DNA of 20,572 nucleotides from a virus, in IMG/VR virus record IMGVR_UViG_3300023184_000610, positions 1 through 20,572 of that record; one strand, given 5' to 3'. Every line of letters starts with the position of its first letter. The first letter of the stretch is position 1. Shown here in pieces: positions 5,097 to 11,491 of the stretch. The position numbers were made by a program, and so were the translations under genes. A model generated the notes under the pieces. That model did no database searches. It saw only the letters and a list, made by a program, of their open reading frames with translations, and was not told the origin of the DNA.

Positions 5097-5356
5097 CAAT
5101 TTCCCCAACGAAGTACTGAACGCTCGGCAGGGGTTTTTCCACCCCACACACCATAGCGACGTTGCTCAAACTCTTCTGCTTCCATAGCAAACGCGAGACA
5201 CTGCTTCTTCACAGAACAACCCTTACACACTGCTTGTGCATCGGTGAAGATACCTTTGGTCGAGATACCTGTGGGTGTGTCAGGGAAAAAGATGTTGCCA
5301 TCCATGCCTTTGCACACTGCATCATCAAACCATGCTAAATACTTTAATGCTGTCAT
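5096..5356 (-). CDS. WhiB-family Fe-S transcriptional regulator
   Basis: This 86-residue protein has the four invariant cysteines of WhiB proteins, which ligate a 4Fe-4S cluster: C15, C44, C47 and C53 (C-x2-C-x5-C). The GVWGG turn is at 69-73, followed by a short basic tail. These are the defining features of the actinobacterial WhiB family, which act with sigma factor to control transcription and sense redox or nitric oxide. Phage copies are known and can interfere with host WhiB regulators. It is the last gene of the leftward operon, overlapping the preceding stop as ATGA. The N-terminus is short. Confidence 0.93.
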   Translation of the reverse strand: MTALKYLAWFDDAVCKGMDGNIFFPDTPTGISTKGIFTDAQAVCKGCSVKKQCLAFAMEAEEFEQRRYGVWGGKTPAERSVLRWGN

Positions 5357-5487
5357 CGGTTTAGTTCCCTTTTAATAGAAGCCATGTCACCCTTCAACTG
5401 GCTTATCAACTCTTGTAACTGCTGTACTTGCTTTCTTAAGTCAGCAATAATTTCTTCAGTCGTCTTCGTCTTCTTCATATTTGCCAC
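5353..5487 (-). CDS. Small coiled-coil protein, 44 aa
   Basis: This 44-residue, lysine-rich protein reads TEEIIADLRKQVQQLQELIS, then QLKGDMASIKREL. Heptad-spaced I/L/V residues predict one continuous coiled coil, probably dimeric. I choose the GTG at 5487 because GGGAG lies 7 bp upstream; the in-frame ATG three codons later (5478) is 16 bp from it. The stop shares ATGA with the whiB start, so it is coupled to that gene. Role unknown. Confidence 0.7.
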   Translation of the reverse strand: MANMKKTKTTEEIIADLRKQVQQLQELISQLKGDMASIKRELNR

Positions 5488-5554
5488 ACTGTATCTCCCT
5501 TGTTATCAGTTCACCAACACACGGACACGGAGAAGGTTTCCCAGTGTCACGCAT
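5456..5554 (-). CDS. Possible 32-aa cysteine-containing peptide
   Basis: This 32-residue frame begins MRDTGKPSPCPCVGEL and has C10, C12 and C23 and an acidic EEDEDD tail. Its ATG overlaps the end of the zinc-ribbon gene upstream and its stop lies inside the coiled-coil gene, with 32 bases of overlap. The overlap is larger than usual here, so it may be spurious. It fits the pattern of closely packed tiny genes, and no other frame fills this gap. Confidence 0.4.
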   Translation of the reverse strand: MRDTGKPSPCPCVGELITREIQCGKYEEDEDD

Positions 5555-5726
5555 GGGTTTCCATCACATCATAGTTCGCGTCAGACATTTTTAATAATCG
5601 TCCAGTCTTCTCCAACGCAATCCAACTTGGTGCGTCAGGGTCACAGCCACAGCCGACCAGTCTTTGCTTATCAAGTTTCACTGTAAACCCACATTTGTTG
5701 CAACGCAACTTAGTTATTTGTTCCAC
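5547..5726 (-). CDS. Small zinc-ribbon-like protein, 59 aa
   Basis: From a GTG at 5726 this gives 59 residues with CNKC (residues 9-12) and a later CGC pair, a plausible zinc ribbon. The body reads KLRCNKCGFTVKLDKQRLVGCGCD, with APSWIALEKTGRLLKM after it. A longer frame starts at GTG 5753, but that start has no ribosome site and overlaps the upstream gene by 40 bases, so I prefer 5726 (13-base overlap). Function unknown; such ribbons often bind nucleic acid. Confidence 0.65.
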   Translation of the reverse strand: MEQITKLRCNKCGFTVKLDKQRLVGCGCDPDAPSWIALEKTGRLLKMSDANYDVMETHA

Positions 5727-6013
5727 AGTTTTTCTTTCACCATAGCCAAACACCCAACATACCCAGCCACATCAACAACAGTGTCATGTGACCACCTACC
5801 TGCTTCCAATGCTGTCCTAAGACGCGACAACTTAACACTCACCATGAATAGTATGGCTTGCTCAACAGTTAAAGACACACCTGTCAGCCCCTCAAAAATG
5901 TTGCGGGTCTGCGTATAGTCCTCTAATGGGTGAGCGTACTCGTCATGTCTGGCACCTGTAATCAAATCGTATGCTTCGGTGAGTACCTCTGCACCGTCAG
6001 TCGAATTGTCCAC
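5714..6013 (-). CDS. DUF6378-like conserved phage protein, 99 aa
   Basis: This is 99 residues from a GTG at 6013, with GAGGAA about 8 bp upstream. The pattern A-x(2)-LITGARHDEYAHPLEDY...TRNIFEGLTG, then AILFMVSVKLSRL, then WSHDTVVDVAGYVGC recalls the DUF6378-type phage family (Y-x-H-P then K-x(2)-R and D-x-x-GY). I recall that family by pattern only. It is all-helical and may be nucleotide-pyrophosphohydrolase-like in fold, but this is unproven. It overlaps the upstream gene by 17 bases. Confidence 0.7.
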   Translation of the reverse strand: MDNSTDGAEVLTEAYDLITGARHDEYAHPLEDYTQTRNIFEGLTGVSLTVEQAILFMVSVKLSRLRTALEAGRWSHDTVVDVAGYVGCLAMVKEKLWNK

Positions 6014-6251
6014 GAAACGGATTCCTCATTTCTATCATCAAAAAACTGTTTGCTTCCACTGCTTCTTTCATCTCTTTAGATTCATAGCATCGCATCACAT
6101 GCAGACAAGGGTCTTGCCCTTCCATAAAATCTGCTTCCTCTGTAATAGACATAGGTACACCGTCATGTGTATGGCATACAGGTGGGGAAACAAACCCTGC
6201 TCGCATACCAATCTCCAACCACTGGTCGAAATCAAGCATCATAATGTCCAT
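5997..6251 (-). CDS. Conserved actinophage protein, 84 aa
   Basis: This 84-residue protein resembles a conserved actinophage early protein. Its signature is FDQWLEIGMRAGFVSPPVC, then THDGVPMSITEEADFMEGQD, then PCLHVMRCYE, with C26, H27/H29 and C49 as possible ligands. The role is not known to me. It starts as TAATG at the end of the SSB gene, so it is translationally linked to SSB. Confidence 0.75.
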   Translation of the reverse strand: MDIMMLDFDQWLEIGMRAGFVSPPVCHTHDGVPMSITEEADFMEGQDPCLHVMRCYESKEMKEAVEANSFLMIEMRNPFRGQFD

Positions 6252-6646
6252 TAGAATGAATCATTCCCAAGAAACGGCACCGCACCAAACTTTTCTGTAA
6301 CTATCGCGAGGTTGCGTTCAGTCTTGTCAGCGAACACAGCGTTGAATCGCATCGTCAAACCGATTTCGTCTGCGAGAATTTTGGTTGTCCACACTTTGTT
6401 GCCATCCTTTTCATACGATGAGATGTCTAATTTCCCTACCACAATTACACGGGAACCCTTCTCAATAGAAGACGCTGCAGTTTCTGCCATGTCACCAAAC
6501 ACGGTGACGTTATGCCATGTTGTTTGCTTCTTGTCATCTTTGCCTGATGTTGTGGCAACAGTGAAGTTGCCGATTGCTTTACCGTTCGCACCGTATTTCA
6601 GTTCGATTGGTTTACCGCAGTTCCCTACGATGGTGATGTTATTCAT
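6251..6646 (-). CDS. ssb: Single-stranded DNA-binding protein
   Basis: This 131-residue protein has a single OB fold. The N-terminus MNNITIVGNCGKPIELKY and the central ATTSGKDDKKQTTWHNVTVFG (KDD and W-x-N-V blocks) match bacterial SSB. RVIVVGKLDISSYEKDG with TTKILADEI completes the fold at about residue 100. The tail lacks the usual DDDIPF and ends FLGNDSF, a weakened form of the protein-recruiting tip. It coats single-stranded DNA in replication and recombination and sits in the same operon as the annealing protein and YqaJ exonuclease. Confidence 0.92.
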   Translation of the reverse strand: MNNITIVGNCGKPIELKYGANGKAIGNFTVATTSGKDDKKQTTWHNVTVFGDMAETAASSIEKGSRVIVVGKLDISSYEKDGNKVWTTKILADEIGLTMRFNAVFADKTERNLAIVTEKFGAVPFLGNDSF

Positions 6647-6804
6647 TTACCTACCTTCTCTTTCATTGGTTGTATTCTGGATGATGTTCTGTTGTCTTCT
6701 GCACTAATACACACGTGTGTTGGGGGTTCAGATACACGGACATACGTGTTTAATGTCATGCCACAACGGTCACAAAACCATCGTGTCGCTGTACGTCCCT
6801 TCAT
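6643..6804 (-). CDS. Small cysteine-finger protein, 53 aa
   Basis: This 53-residue basic protein begins MKGRTATRWFCDRCG. CDRC at 11-14 and a later H-V-C (about 30-32) could form a half-finger or dimeric zinc site. The start overlaps nothing and has only a modest ribosome site, but its stop shares ATGA with the ssb start, so the two are coupled. Its role may be linked to SSB and DNA processing. No family is recognised. Confidence 0.65.
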   Translation of the reverse strand: MKGRTATRWFCDRCGMTLNTYVRVSEPPTHVCISAEDNRTSSRIQPMKEKVGK

Positions 6805-6816
6805 AATGTCATGCTA

Positions 6817-7287
6817 TCAGGGTGCTGGTATCGCCCAAGGATTCCAACCCCACCCGTATCTGTCCATCCCATACTGATGGATGGCAAGCCCTGCCGTAAG
6901 GCAGACTGTTGGGTTGAATAGGTCTGCTGGTCGTTGAAGGATGTCTTGTGCGCGTAGCCACTTCGTCCATGACCCGTTTATCTGAAGGATGCAACGGCTC
7001 CCACCCCAAGGGTCTTGTTTGTTCCATGCTGTGTTATCCCCTCTGCTCTCTCTGTTAATAACGAAATCTAATATCGGTAAATCTTTTTCAGCCCAACCAA
7101 CCTGCCGTGCTAACCCCCACCACTGCCCCTGTAAAGCGGTTGGTGGAACTGGTGGTGTGGCTTCCCTTACATTGCGAATGTTTACTGTCGATGATGGTGT
7201 CCCTTCGGCAGATGGTTGTTCGGCTACTGCTACCGTTGCCCCTAAAGCAATCAAACTTATAAAACTTGTGATGATACGTTTCAACAA
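6817..7287 (-). CDS. Secreted lytic-transglycosylase-like protein
   Basis: The TTG start at 7287 has AGGAG six bases upstream. Residues 1-22 (MLKRIITSFISLIALGATVA) are a signal peptide or N-terminal anchor, then a Pro/Thr-rich linker to about residue 53. The rest fits a lysozyme-like/transglycosylase domain: FVINRESRGDNTAWN (candidate catalytic E80), DPWGGSRCILQINGSW, DLFNPTVCLTAG and GWGWNPWA. C99 and C129 could form a disulfide. It should cut peptidoglycan outside the membrane. It lies between nuclease and SSB genes, far from the lysis block, so it may act in host-wall remodelling or entry rather than lysis. Family assignment is by pattern. Confidence 0.75.
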   Translation of the reverse strand: MLKRIITSFISLIALGATVAVAEQPSAEGTPSSTVNIRNVREATPPVPPTALQGQWWGLARQVGWAEKDLPILDFVINRESRGDNTAWNKQDPWGGSRCILQINGSWTKWLRAQDILQRPADLFNPTVCLTAGLAIHQYGMDRYGWGWNPWAIPAP

Positions 7288-7296
7288 TTTATTCTC

Positions 7297-7731
7297 CTAA
7301 TCGTAGGCGGATAGTGACATCAACTCCTTCACTTGCTCTGGGTATATAAGAAAACCTTTCGCTGGGTTGTCGGATGTTTGCGCTGCGATGCGCTCTGGCA
7401 GATGTTGAATGTTTGCCTTGATGTAACGGCGTAACCTGCTGGTTTCTATTATAACAAACGCTGATGGCGAAAACAAATACACCCACCACCGTGCCTTTGT
7501 CACAGCGATACCTGACGGTTTCCATCCAGTATTGTGCGGGTTCTGTTCAAACTCAACAAAGATACGACCATTGCGATACCTGTCGTACTTCACTTCGAAC
7601 GAACCGTTACTTAAGTCAGCAAGAAATGTTTTAACAATCTCTTCGCCTTCATGTCCGAACGCTAAATCTTTTGTGAAGTCATGCGGATTGATGTCATGTG
7701 ACGGTGCATACCCTTCGGTGCGTTCAATCAC
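7297..7731 (-). CDS. PD-(D/E)XK-type nuclease-like protein, 144 aa
   Basis: This is 144 residues from a GTG at 7731 (GTGA overlap with the upstream stop). Core residues are GHEGEEIVKTFLAD (E30/E31), FEVKYDRYRNGR (E46-x-K48), IFVEFEQN and PSGIAVTKARWWVYLF, a layout typical of PD-(D/E)XK phage nucleases of the EVK type. These act on DNA in recombination or repair. The catalytic set looks complete but metal ligands cannot be proven. It is in the recombination operon, after a 59-residue protein. Confidence 0.72.
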   Translation of the reverse strand: MIERTEGYAPSHDINPHDFTKDLAFGHEGEEIVKTFLADLSNGSFEVKYDRYRNGRIFVEFEQNPHNTGWKPSGIAVTKARWWVYLFSPSAFVIIETSRLRRYIKANIQHLPERIAAQTSDNPAKGFLIYPEQVKELMSLSAYD

Positions 7732-7907
7732 TCGATGCCATCTACAGTGCGTTCAACTATAGGTTTCTGTGATTCATACCCACGGTTGATGTATGCGTCC
7801 ATTGCGTCACGTTCACGCGGTGTTGCACCCATCCAATCAACTGGACGTTTCGTACCGTAGATGCGTTCCATTAAACATTCGTATAGTTCACGGGTGATGT
7901 CATCCAT
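7728..7907 (-). CDS. Hypothetical protein, 59 aa
   Basis: I choose the ATG at 7907, which overlaps the previous stop by 8 bases (ATGGATGA) and has GAGGAAG about 12 bp upstream. An earlier in-frame ATG at 7940 would add 11 residues inside the upstream gene. The 59-residue product starts MDDITRELYECLMERIYG and includes VDWMGATPRERDAMDAYINR, helical and acidic-basic mixed. It looks like a small DNA-binding or adapter helix bundle, but no family is recognised. Confidence 0.65.
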   Translation of the reverse strand: MDDITRELYECLMERIYGTKRPVDWMGATPRERDAMDAYINRGYESQKPIVERTVDGIE

Positions 7908-8016
7908 TGCGTACTGCTTCCTCGTATGCTTCCACCGCACGGTTCATCTGTTGTGCGTCTTGTTCATAGTTGGCTTCAACTAATGCTGTGGCAATTTCTT
8001 TCCAGTCAATGTCCAT
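7900..8016 (-). CDS. Tiny helical protein, 38 aa
   Basis: This 38-residue acidic helix begins MDIDWKEIATALVEANYEQD and ends AYEEAVRNG. It starts at the stop of the resolvase-like gene (TAATG) and its own stop overlaps the next start. Junctions on both sides fit the operon's overlap pattern, which is the main support. Function is unknown. Confidence 0.6.
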   Translation of the reverse strand: MDIDWKEIATALVEANYEQDAQQMNRAVEAYEEAVRNG

Positions 8017-8351
8017 TAGTAGCCTGCTTTCTTTAATAGTTTTAACAACTCATCCAACCTTAAGACCGCATACTGGTCAGCAGGATTACCGTAACTGCGA
8101 CGCTTCGCAACCACAATCCCAATCTCAGCACCAGCGTTAATGCGTTCAACCTCAGCCTCATGTAACCAGCCTGAGAAGTTCAACGTCTTATGGTTCTTAC
8201 ATTCCCAAACTAAACGTGGGTCGGTACCTGTGATGTCGCCCTTATCTAAAGCACCATTCAACGAACGACGCTCAACATGGGGATAGATTTCTTTCAGATA
8301 GTTCACTATGAACGTCTCGAAGTTCGTGCCTTTAGCACGTTCTTTAGACAC
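8016..8351 (-). CDS. Holliday-junction-resolvase-like PD-(D/E)XK nuclease
   Basis: This is 111 residues from a GTG at 8351, which has GAGGAA about 9 bp upstream and overlaps the upstream stop by 8 bases. An ATG at 8414 would add 21 residues in the wrong place. Motifs are GTNFETFIVNYLKEIYPHVE, GDITG (D39) and VWECKNHK (E50-x-K52), then a WLHEAEVERINAGAEIGIVV block and AVLRLDELLKLL. This matches resolvase-like PD-(D/E)XK proteins of actinophages. It would cleave branched recombination intermediates. Confidence 0.75.
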   Translation of the reverse strand: MSKERAKGTNFETFIVNYLKEIYPHVERRSLNGALDKGDITGTDPRLVWECKNHKTLNFSGWLHEAEVERINAGAEIGIVVAKRRSYGNPADQYAVLRLDELLKLLKKAGY

Positions 8352-8517
8352 GGGACATTTCCTCGGCAAGCAACTGTCGAAACAAAAGACTGCGTGACAC
8401 ACCACGCTTCTCACAAAGTTTCACAATGTGTTCCATCTGAATGGTGGTCAACCTAAGAGACACCATCTTCGTCGAACGATAGATACCCGCAGGGTCTACG
8501 GTGCGTGTTGCCGCCAT
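8344..8517 (-). CDS. Ribbon-helix-helix-like DNA-binding protein, 57 aa
   Basis: This 57-residue basic protein reads MVSLRLTTIQMEHIVKLCEK, then RGVSRSLLFRQLLAEEM. The pattern of a short beta strand (VSLRL), then a helix, a turn (KRGVSRS) and a second helix is that of Arc/CopG-type ribbon-helix-helix repressors. It overlaps the annealing-protein stop as TAATG and ends inside the nuclease start. It could autoregulate the recombination operon or bind the GTATCAC-type sites. Family assignment is by pattern. Confidence 0.7.
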   Translation of the reverse strand: MAATRTVDPAGIYRSTKMVSLRLTTIQMEHIVKLCEKRGVSRSLLFRQLLAEEMSRV

Positions 8518-9137
8518 TATGCGCCTTCCTTAAATGATTTCAAATCGTTGAACGCTGAACGCAACAACGGAAGATGACTGTTCAATATGATTGCACCTTT
8601 GCCCCAGTTCACTTTCGCATTGTCGGCAACCACTTCAGGGGTGAACCCTGCCTTTTCGCAAGCGGCAATGAACTGTTCAATCTGTTCTTGTGATAGCGGT
8701 GCGTCACCAACAGGTTCTGCTTTGACCACTTTGGGTGCTGGTGTTGCCACTACTGGTGCATGGTTATCCCATTCTTGTTTCGTCCACAACGACAAGCAGA
8801 TACCGAAACGCATAGCAGAGTTACGAATAAAATCTGATACCAGTTCTTTGAGTAGGTCAGGTTTGTTGTGTGCTACCGAGCCGATACCGAGACGGCGTAC
8901 ACCTTGCACTGTGAGCCAGCCTGCCATGTGTGCCATGCCGTTCTCTACACGGTACGCAGGTAAACCGTTCACGTCAAATGCTGTTGGTTCCCATGTCCAT
9001 TCGCTGTCAATTTCGATAAGCATTTTGGTTACATCAGCATGACCTACGAAGTCAAGTTGGATTCCACCTTTAGGTAATTTACCTACAAGTGATTTGTCTG
9101 GCACACCGTATGCGCCAAGGATTTCATCTAGTTTCAT
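8517..9137 (-). CDS. Single-strand annealing protein (Rad52/ERF-like)
   Basis: This 206-residue protein has an N-terminal annealing core (about 1-125): KGGIQLDFVGHADVTKMLIE, DSEWTWEPTAFDVNGLPAYR, GWLTVQGVRRLGIG, then FIRNSAMRFGICLSLWTK. The LTV-x-GV-x-R-x-G-x-G and R-N-A/S-AMRFG blocks are hallmarks of Rad52/ERF-type phage annealing proteins. A P/A-rich linker (about 130-148) leads to a smaller helical C-terminal region. It overlaps the exonuclease end as ATGA and follows that gene, the classic annealing/exonuclease pair that anneals complementary single strands. No family number is asserted. Confidence 0.88.
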   Translation of the reverse strand: MKLDEILGAYGVPDKSLVGKLPKGGIQLDFVGHADVTKMLIEIDSEWTWEPTAFDVNGLPAYRVENGMAHMAGWLTVQGVRRLGIGSVAHNKPDLLKELVSDFIRNSAMRFGICLSLWTKQEWDNHAPVVATPAPKVVKAEPVGDAPLSQEQIEQFIAACEKAGFTPEVVADNAKVNWGKGAIILNSHLPLLRSAFNDLKSFKEGA

Positions 9138-10093
9138 ACTCGTTCCCCTTTCAAGAGAAGCGTTCTATTGGTTACTTGCTTACTATATTTTTCTGCAAGA
9201 GCAGGCTCATTCATCTTCAACGATTTAATATCCAACGAAGCCCACGACTTACCCTTCCATGTTGCAATGATTGTTCCATCGACAGTAGCAACTTCGTTCG
9301 GTCCAATCAAATCGCACAGTTCTGCTTTCAACCTGTCCTCAATTTCACCGTACGCTTTTAGTTCTGACTTCACATGCTTCAGTTGTGCAACCAACTCCTT
9401 AGCCGTAGACGGAAGTTCAATAGACGTAGGTGCAGGCTTCTGGTAACGAGCGGTAATAGTTTCATAAGACCAATGGACTCCTTCAGGGGTCATACCCAAA
9501 TCAATTGCGGTCAACCATTTGGCAACCTTCTCACAGTGTTCTTTAATCTCACCATCGCTGATGGTTTGCTGATAGATGTACAACACCATTGTTGAGTCGA
9601 ACACAGCCCACGTAATCTGTCTTACGTCAGAACAGATGGCTTGTTGAATACCTTGAATACGCCAGTAGTCAGGTAGTTCACCTTGCCATTCACGGTTCAT
9701 CGTTTTAATTTCCAACACCTTACGTTCGGTGTCTGATTCGTAGAAACCGTCCAAAGTGGAAATCATCCGCGCACCATCATCTGTTTCTGCAACAAACATT
9801 TCTTCAGGGGTGATGTAATCGATACCTGTTTTATCTCTAGCCCATTCCAATACGAACGGTTCTAAACGGTTACCGCGTTCCATTGCAGGGTTCGGAGGGA
9901 TAGGTGCAGGGGGTATATCACCTAACAGTTCCGCAGCATATTTGTCTGCTGGCACGAATGGATGTAGCCCGTAGATTGCGGCTACTGCTGACGCTGATAC
10001 TCGTTTACGTTTCTGCTTATCCCAGAAGCGTATGTCTAACCAGTCTTGTTCGCCGTGGGTTGGTTTGGTAATGCGGTAACGTGTGATTTGCAT
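9134..10093 (-). CDS. YqaJ-like phage exonuclease/recombinase
   Basis: This 319-residue protein carries the YqaJ/PD-(D/E)XK exonuclease signature: AMERGNRLEPFVLEWA (E78), STLDGFY (D115), VLEIKT (E128-x-K130) and YWRIQGIQQAI (Q147). Around residues 225-265 it has a coiled-coil-like segment (LVAQLKHVKSELKAYGEIED), then a WKGKS...LDIKSLK tail. It resects double-stranded ends, feeding the annealing protein encoded just after it. It is the first gene of its operon, with GAAAGGGAAC near the ATG and a promoter about 35 bp upstream. Confidence 0.9.
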   Translation of the reverse strand: MQITRYRITKPTHGEQDWLDIRFWDKQKRKRVSASAVAAIYGLHPFVPADKYAAELLGDIPPAPIPPNPAMERGNRLEPFVLEWARDKTGIDYITPEEMFVAETDDGARMISTLDGFYESDTERKVLEIKTMNREWQGELPDYWRIQGIQQAICSDVRQITWAVFDSTMVLYIYQQTISDGEIKEHCEKVAKWLTAIDLGMTPEGVHWSYETITARYQKPAPTSIELPSTAKELVAQLKHVKSELKAYGEIEDRLKAELCDLIGPNEVATVDGTIIATWKGKSWASLDIKSLKMNEPALAEKYSKQVTNRTLLLKGERV

Positions 10094-10121
10094 GTGTTCC
10101 CTTTCGTAGTGGTTCCTTCAT

Positions 10122-10146
10122 GTATCACCATACACGGGTGTGATAC
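10122..10146. promoter_or_regulatory. Inverted-repeat operator GTATCAC-N11-GTGATAC
   Basis: GTATCAC (10122-10128) and GTGATAC (10140-10146) are perfect 7-bp inverted copies with 11 bp between, spanning the -10 and spacer of the leftward promoter. On the minus strand the first-met copy sits in the spacer at the same position as the copy in the promoter at 861. A central palindrome ACACGGGTGT (10132-10141) may stabilise DNA bending or be part of the site. Regulator binding would occlude RNA polymerase. Confidence 0.7.
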
Positions 10147-10155
10147 CCATGTCAA
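10127..10155 (-). promoter_or_regulatory. Sigma70-type promoter of the recombination operon
   Basis: On the minus strand TTGACA (10155-10150) and TATGGT (10132-10127) are separated by 17 bp. The -35 lies a few bases beyond the stop codon of the last late gene, and the first start codon follows at 10093. Its spacer holds GTATCAC in exactly the same position as the rightward promoter at 861. Confidence 0.8.
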
Positions 10156-10158
10156 GGA

Positions 10159-10431
10159 CTATCCCAAGATTTTTATTGAACGAACCATTCCAGCAGGAAT
10201 ATGAATAGCGTGAATACCCTCGCCCTTACATAACGTCTGCCATAAATTCACGTGGTCTTTCTTCGAACCTGCATCACCAACAGCAACCAAGAAACCTACG
10301 CTCGCAACAATACATTCCCCGTCATCCTCATAATCGTCCATGTCTTGCCAGCCACCGTCTGAGAGATGTGTGTCAGCCCAGTTGACCAACACCATTGGTG
10401 GTTCAGTCTTCGTAATTGGGTTCGGTGTCAT
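10159..10431 (-). CDS. Conserved-looking actinophage protein, 90 aa
   Basis: The start ATG at 10431 has GAGGGG about 5 bp upstream, better than an in-frame ATG at 10476. The 90-residue protein reads PPMVLVNWADTHLSDGGWQD, ECIVASVGFLVAVGDAGSKK, then HIPAGMVRSIKIL. It resembles small phage proteins with a beta strand pair, a W-D/E segment and a closing IPAG-x-V strand, found near lysis or regulatory genes, of unknown role. It overlaps the zinc-ribbon gene by 29 bases. Confidence 0.7.
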   Translation of the reverse strand: MTPNPITKTEPPMVLVNWADTHLSDGGWQDMDDYEDDGECIVASVGFLVAVGDAGSKKDHVNLWQTLCKGEGIHAIHIPAGMVRSIKILG

Positions 10432-10528
10432 GTTCCCCTCGTTCTTTACAAATCGCACAGTACTTGCCTTCGGCATACAACCAACTGATATTGCAGTCGG
10501 GGCAGGTGAGCCAGTCTTGTTGGGACAT
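10403..10528 (-). CDS. Small zinc-ribbon protein, 41 aa
   Basis: This 41-residue protein reads MSQQDWLTCPDCNISWLYAE, then GKYCAICKERGEHD. CPDC (9-12) and CAIC (24-27) give a compact CxxC-x11-CxxC ribbon. It starts at 10528, after a 4-bp gap from the upstream stop, and overlaps the next gene by 29 bases. The ribbon type is common in phage as a nucleic-acid-contacting module; its target is unknown. Confidence 0.72.
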   Translation of the reverse strand: MSQQDWLTCPDCNISWLYAEGKYCAICKERGEHDTEPNYED

Positions 10529-10532
10529 GGGT

Positions 10533-10691
10533 TTAGTCTAGTGAACTTCCAGCCATCTGGAGAGTTTTAGCATCCTCAACTATCAGACGGTCTAACGCTC
10601 TGAGTGCGGTAAAGAACTCGTCTTCTTCTGGGCGGGAAACCCTTGCTGTTACAAGGAATTTGCGGATTGTGTATAACGTTTCGCGTGTCAT
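10533..10691 (-). CDS. Hypothetical helical protein, 52 aa
   Basis: This 52-residue protein begins MTRETLYTIRKFLVTARVSR and continues PEEDEFFTALRALDRLIVED. It looks like a helix pair. The ATG at 10691 lacks a strong ribosome site and lies 40 bp below the previous stop, so confidence is moderate. The next gene begins 4 bases after its stop. Confidence 0.6.
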   Translation of the reverse strand: MTRETLYTIRKFLVTARVSRPEEDEFFTALRALDRLIVEDAKTLQMAGSSLD

Positions 10692-10731
10692 GGGACCAGC
10701 AAATATAGCCGACCCTTCAACTGTGTTTCGG

Positions 10732-10950
10732 TTACTTTTGGTGGTTTTCTAGATGCCCTGAAAGTTTGTCATTCACCTTATCTATCTTGTCTTCGGTACG
10801 GTAAATCGTTTTATGCATGCCCCTCAAAATCCCTTGAACTACAGCGTGGTCGTCACGGTTTTCTTTGGCGAACCTAGCAACAAGGACTGTTAGCAGACCG
10901 AAAGTACCAGCAACAGCAGCAGCGAGAACAGTAGCCCAACCAGAATCCAT
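10732..10950 (-). CDS. Small membrane protein, holin-like, 72 aa
   Basis: This 72-residue protein has one transmembrane helix (about residues 5-26, WATVLAAAVAGTFGLLTVLV). A helical, charged cytosolic tail follows (KENRDDHAVVQGILRGMH, then RTEDKIDKVNDKLSGHLENH). The N-terminus is periplasmic or short and the tail looks like a coiled coil. Its position right after the endolysin gene (1 base gap) and its shape fit actinophage holin-like proteins. The pore-forming role is inferred from position and topology only. Confidence 0.7.
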   Translation of the reverse strand: MDSGWATVLAAAVAGTFGLLTVLVARFAKENRDDHAVVQGILRGMHKTIYRTEDKIDKVNDKLSGHLENHQK

Positions 10951-10951
10951 G

Positions 10952-11491
10952 TCATACTACTTTCGCAGCGAGAAATGCCGCAACCGCAGGAGGAACTTGG
11001 TTTCCTTGTGTAAATCTTATGTGCCAAGGCTCTGACTGAACCTCATGCGAGAAGCCAAACAGATGTTCATTGGCTAACATCCATGCAAGTCTAGGTCCTG
11101 ATGCTGAAGCCACATCGACTGCGATACCCATGTTGTGTTGCGATTTTCCTGGTGTTGCAAGGCAGGCTTGACCTTTTTTCAGGTACCAAAGTTTGCCTTC
11201 AAAGGTGCGGGTATCAGGGTTACCTGTTGATTCAAGTTGGTACCGCTGAAAGAATGCTTTGGTTTGTGATTCGAGTGTGCGATATGTGTCGCCTGCTGAA
11301 GTCGGTGTCAGTTTGATACCAGCCTTATCAGCAGCATCAACCATTGCCTCCCAAGCATCAGCAGCACAATGATGCAACGTACCACCAACAGTTTTGCGTA
11401 GTTTGTCTGCGGCTAGTTTGCCTGGAACAGCATTCTTTAGATGGTCACAAAGTTTTACTGGTACAACAGGGTAAGTCACTAGCAATCCCAC
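10952..11491 (-). CDS. M15-family peptidase endolysin (VanY-like)
   Basis: This is 179 residues from a GTG at 11491. The M15 zinc peptidase motifs are SQHNMGIAVDVAS (H119 and D126) and EPWHIRF (E154 base and H157), with SAGDTYRTLESQ near residues 65-76 as the substrate-groove segment. The family cleaves D-Ala-D-Ala or L-Ala-D-Glu links in peptidoglycan. It has no signal peptide, as expected of a holin-dependent endolysin. It overlaps the upstream gene by 13 bases. Linkage specificity cannot be told from sequence. Confidence 0.88.
   Translation of the reverse strand: MGLLVTYPVVPVKLCDHLKNAVPGKLAADKLRKTVGGTLHHCAADAWEAMVDAADKAGIKLTPTSAGDTYRTLESQTKAFFQRYQLESTGNPDTRTFEGKLWYLKKGQACLATPGKSQHNMGIAVDVASASGPRLAWMLANEHLFGFSHEVQSEPWHIRFTQGNQVPPAVAAFLAAKVV

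Noticed and set aside
5121-5157. GGGG-loop-CCCC hairpin within the WhiB gene as a terminator
   Set aside because: It is short, lies inside the coding region and has no downstream U-tract in the right direction.
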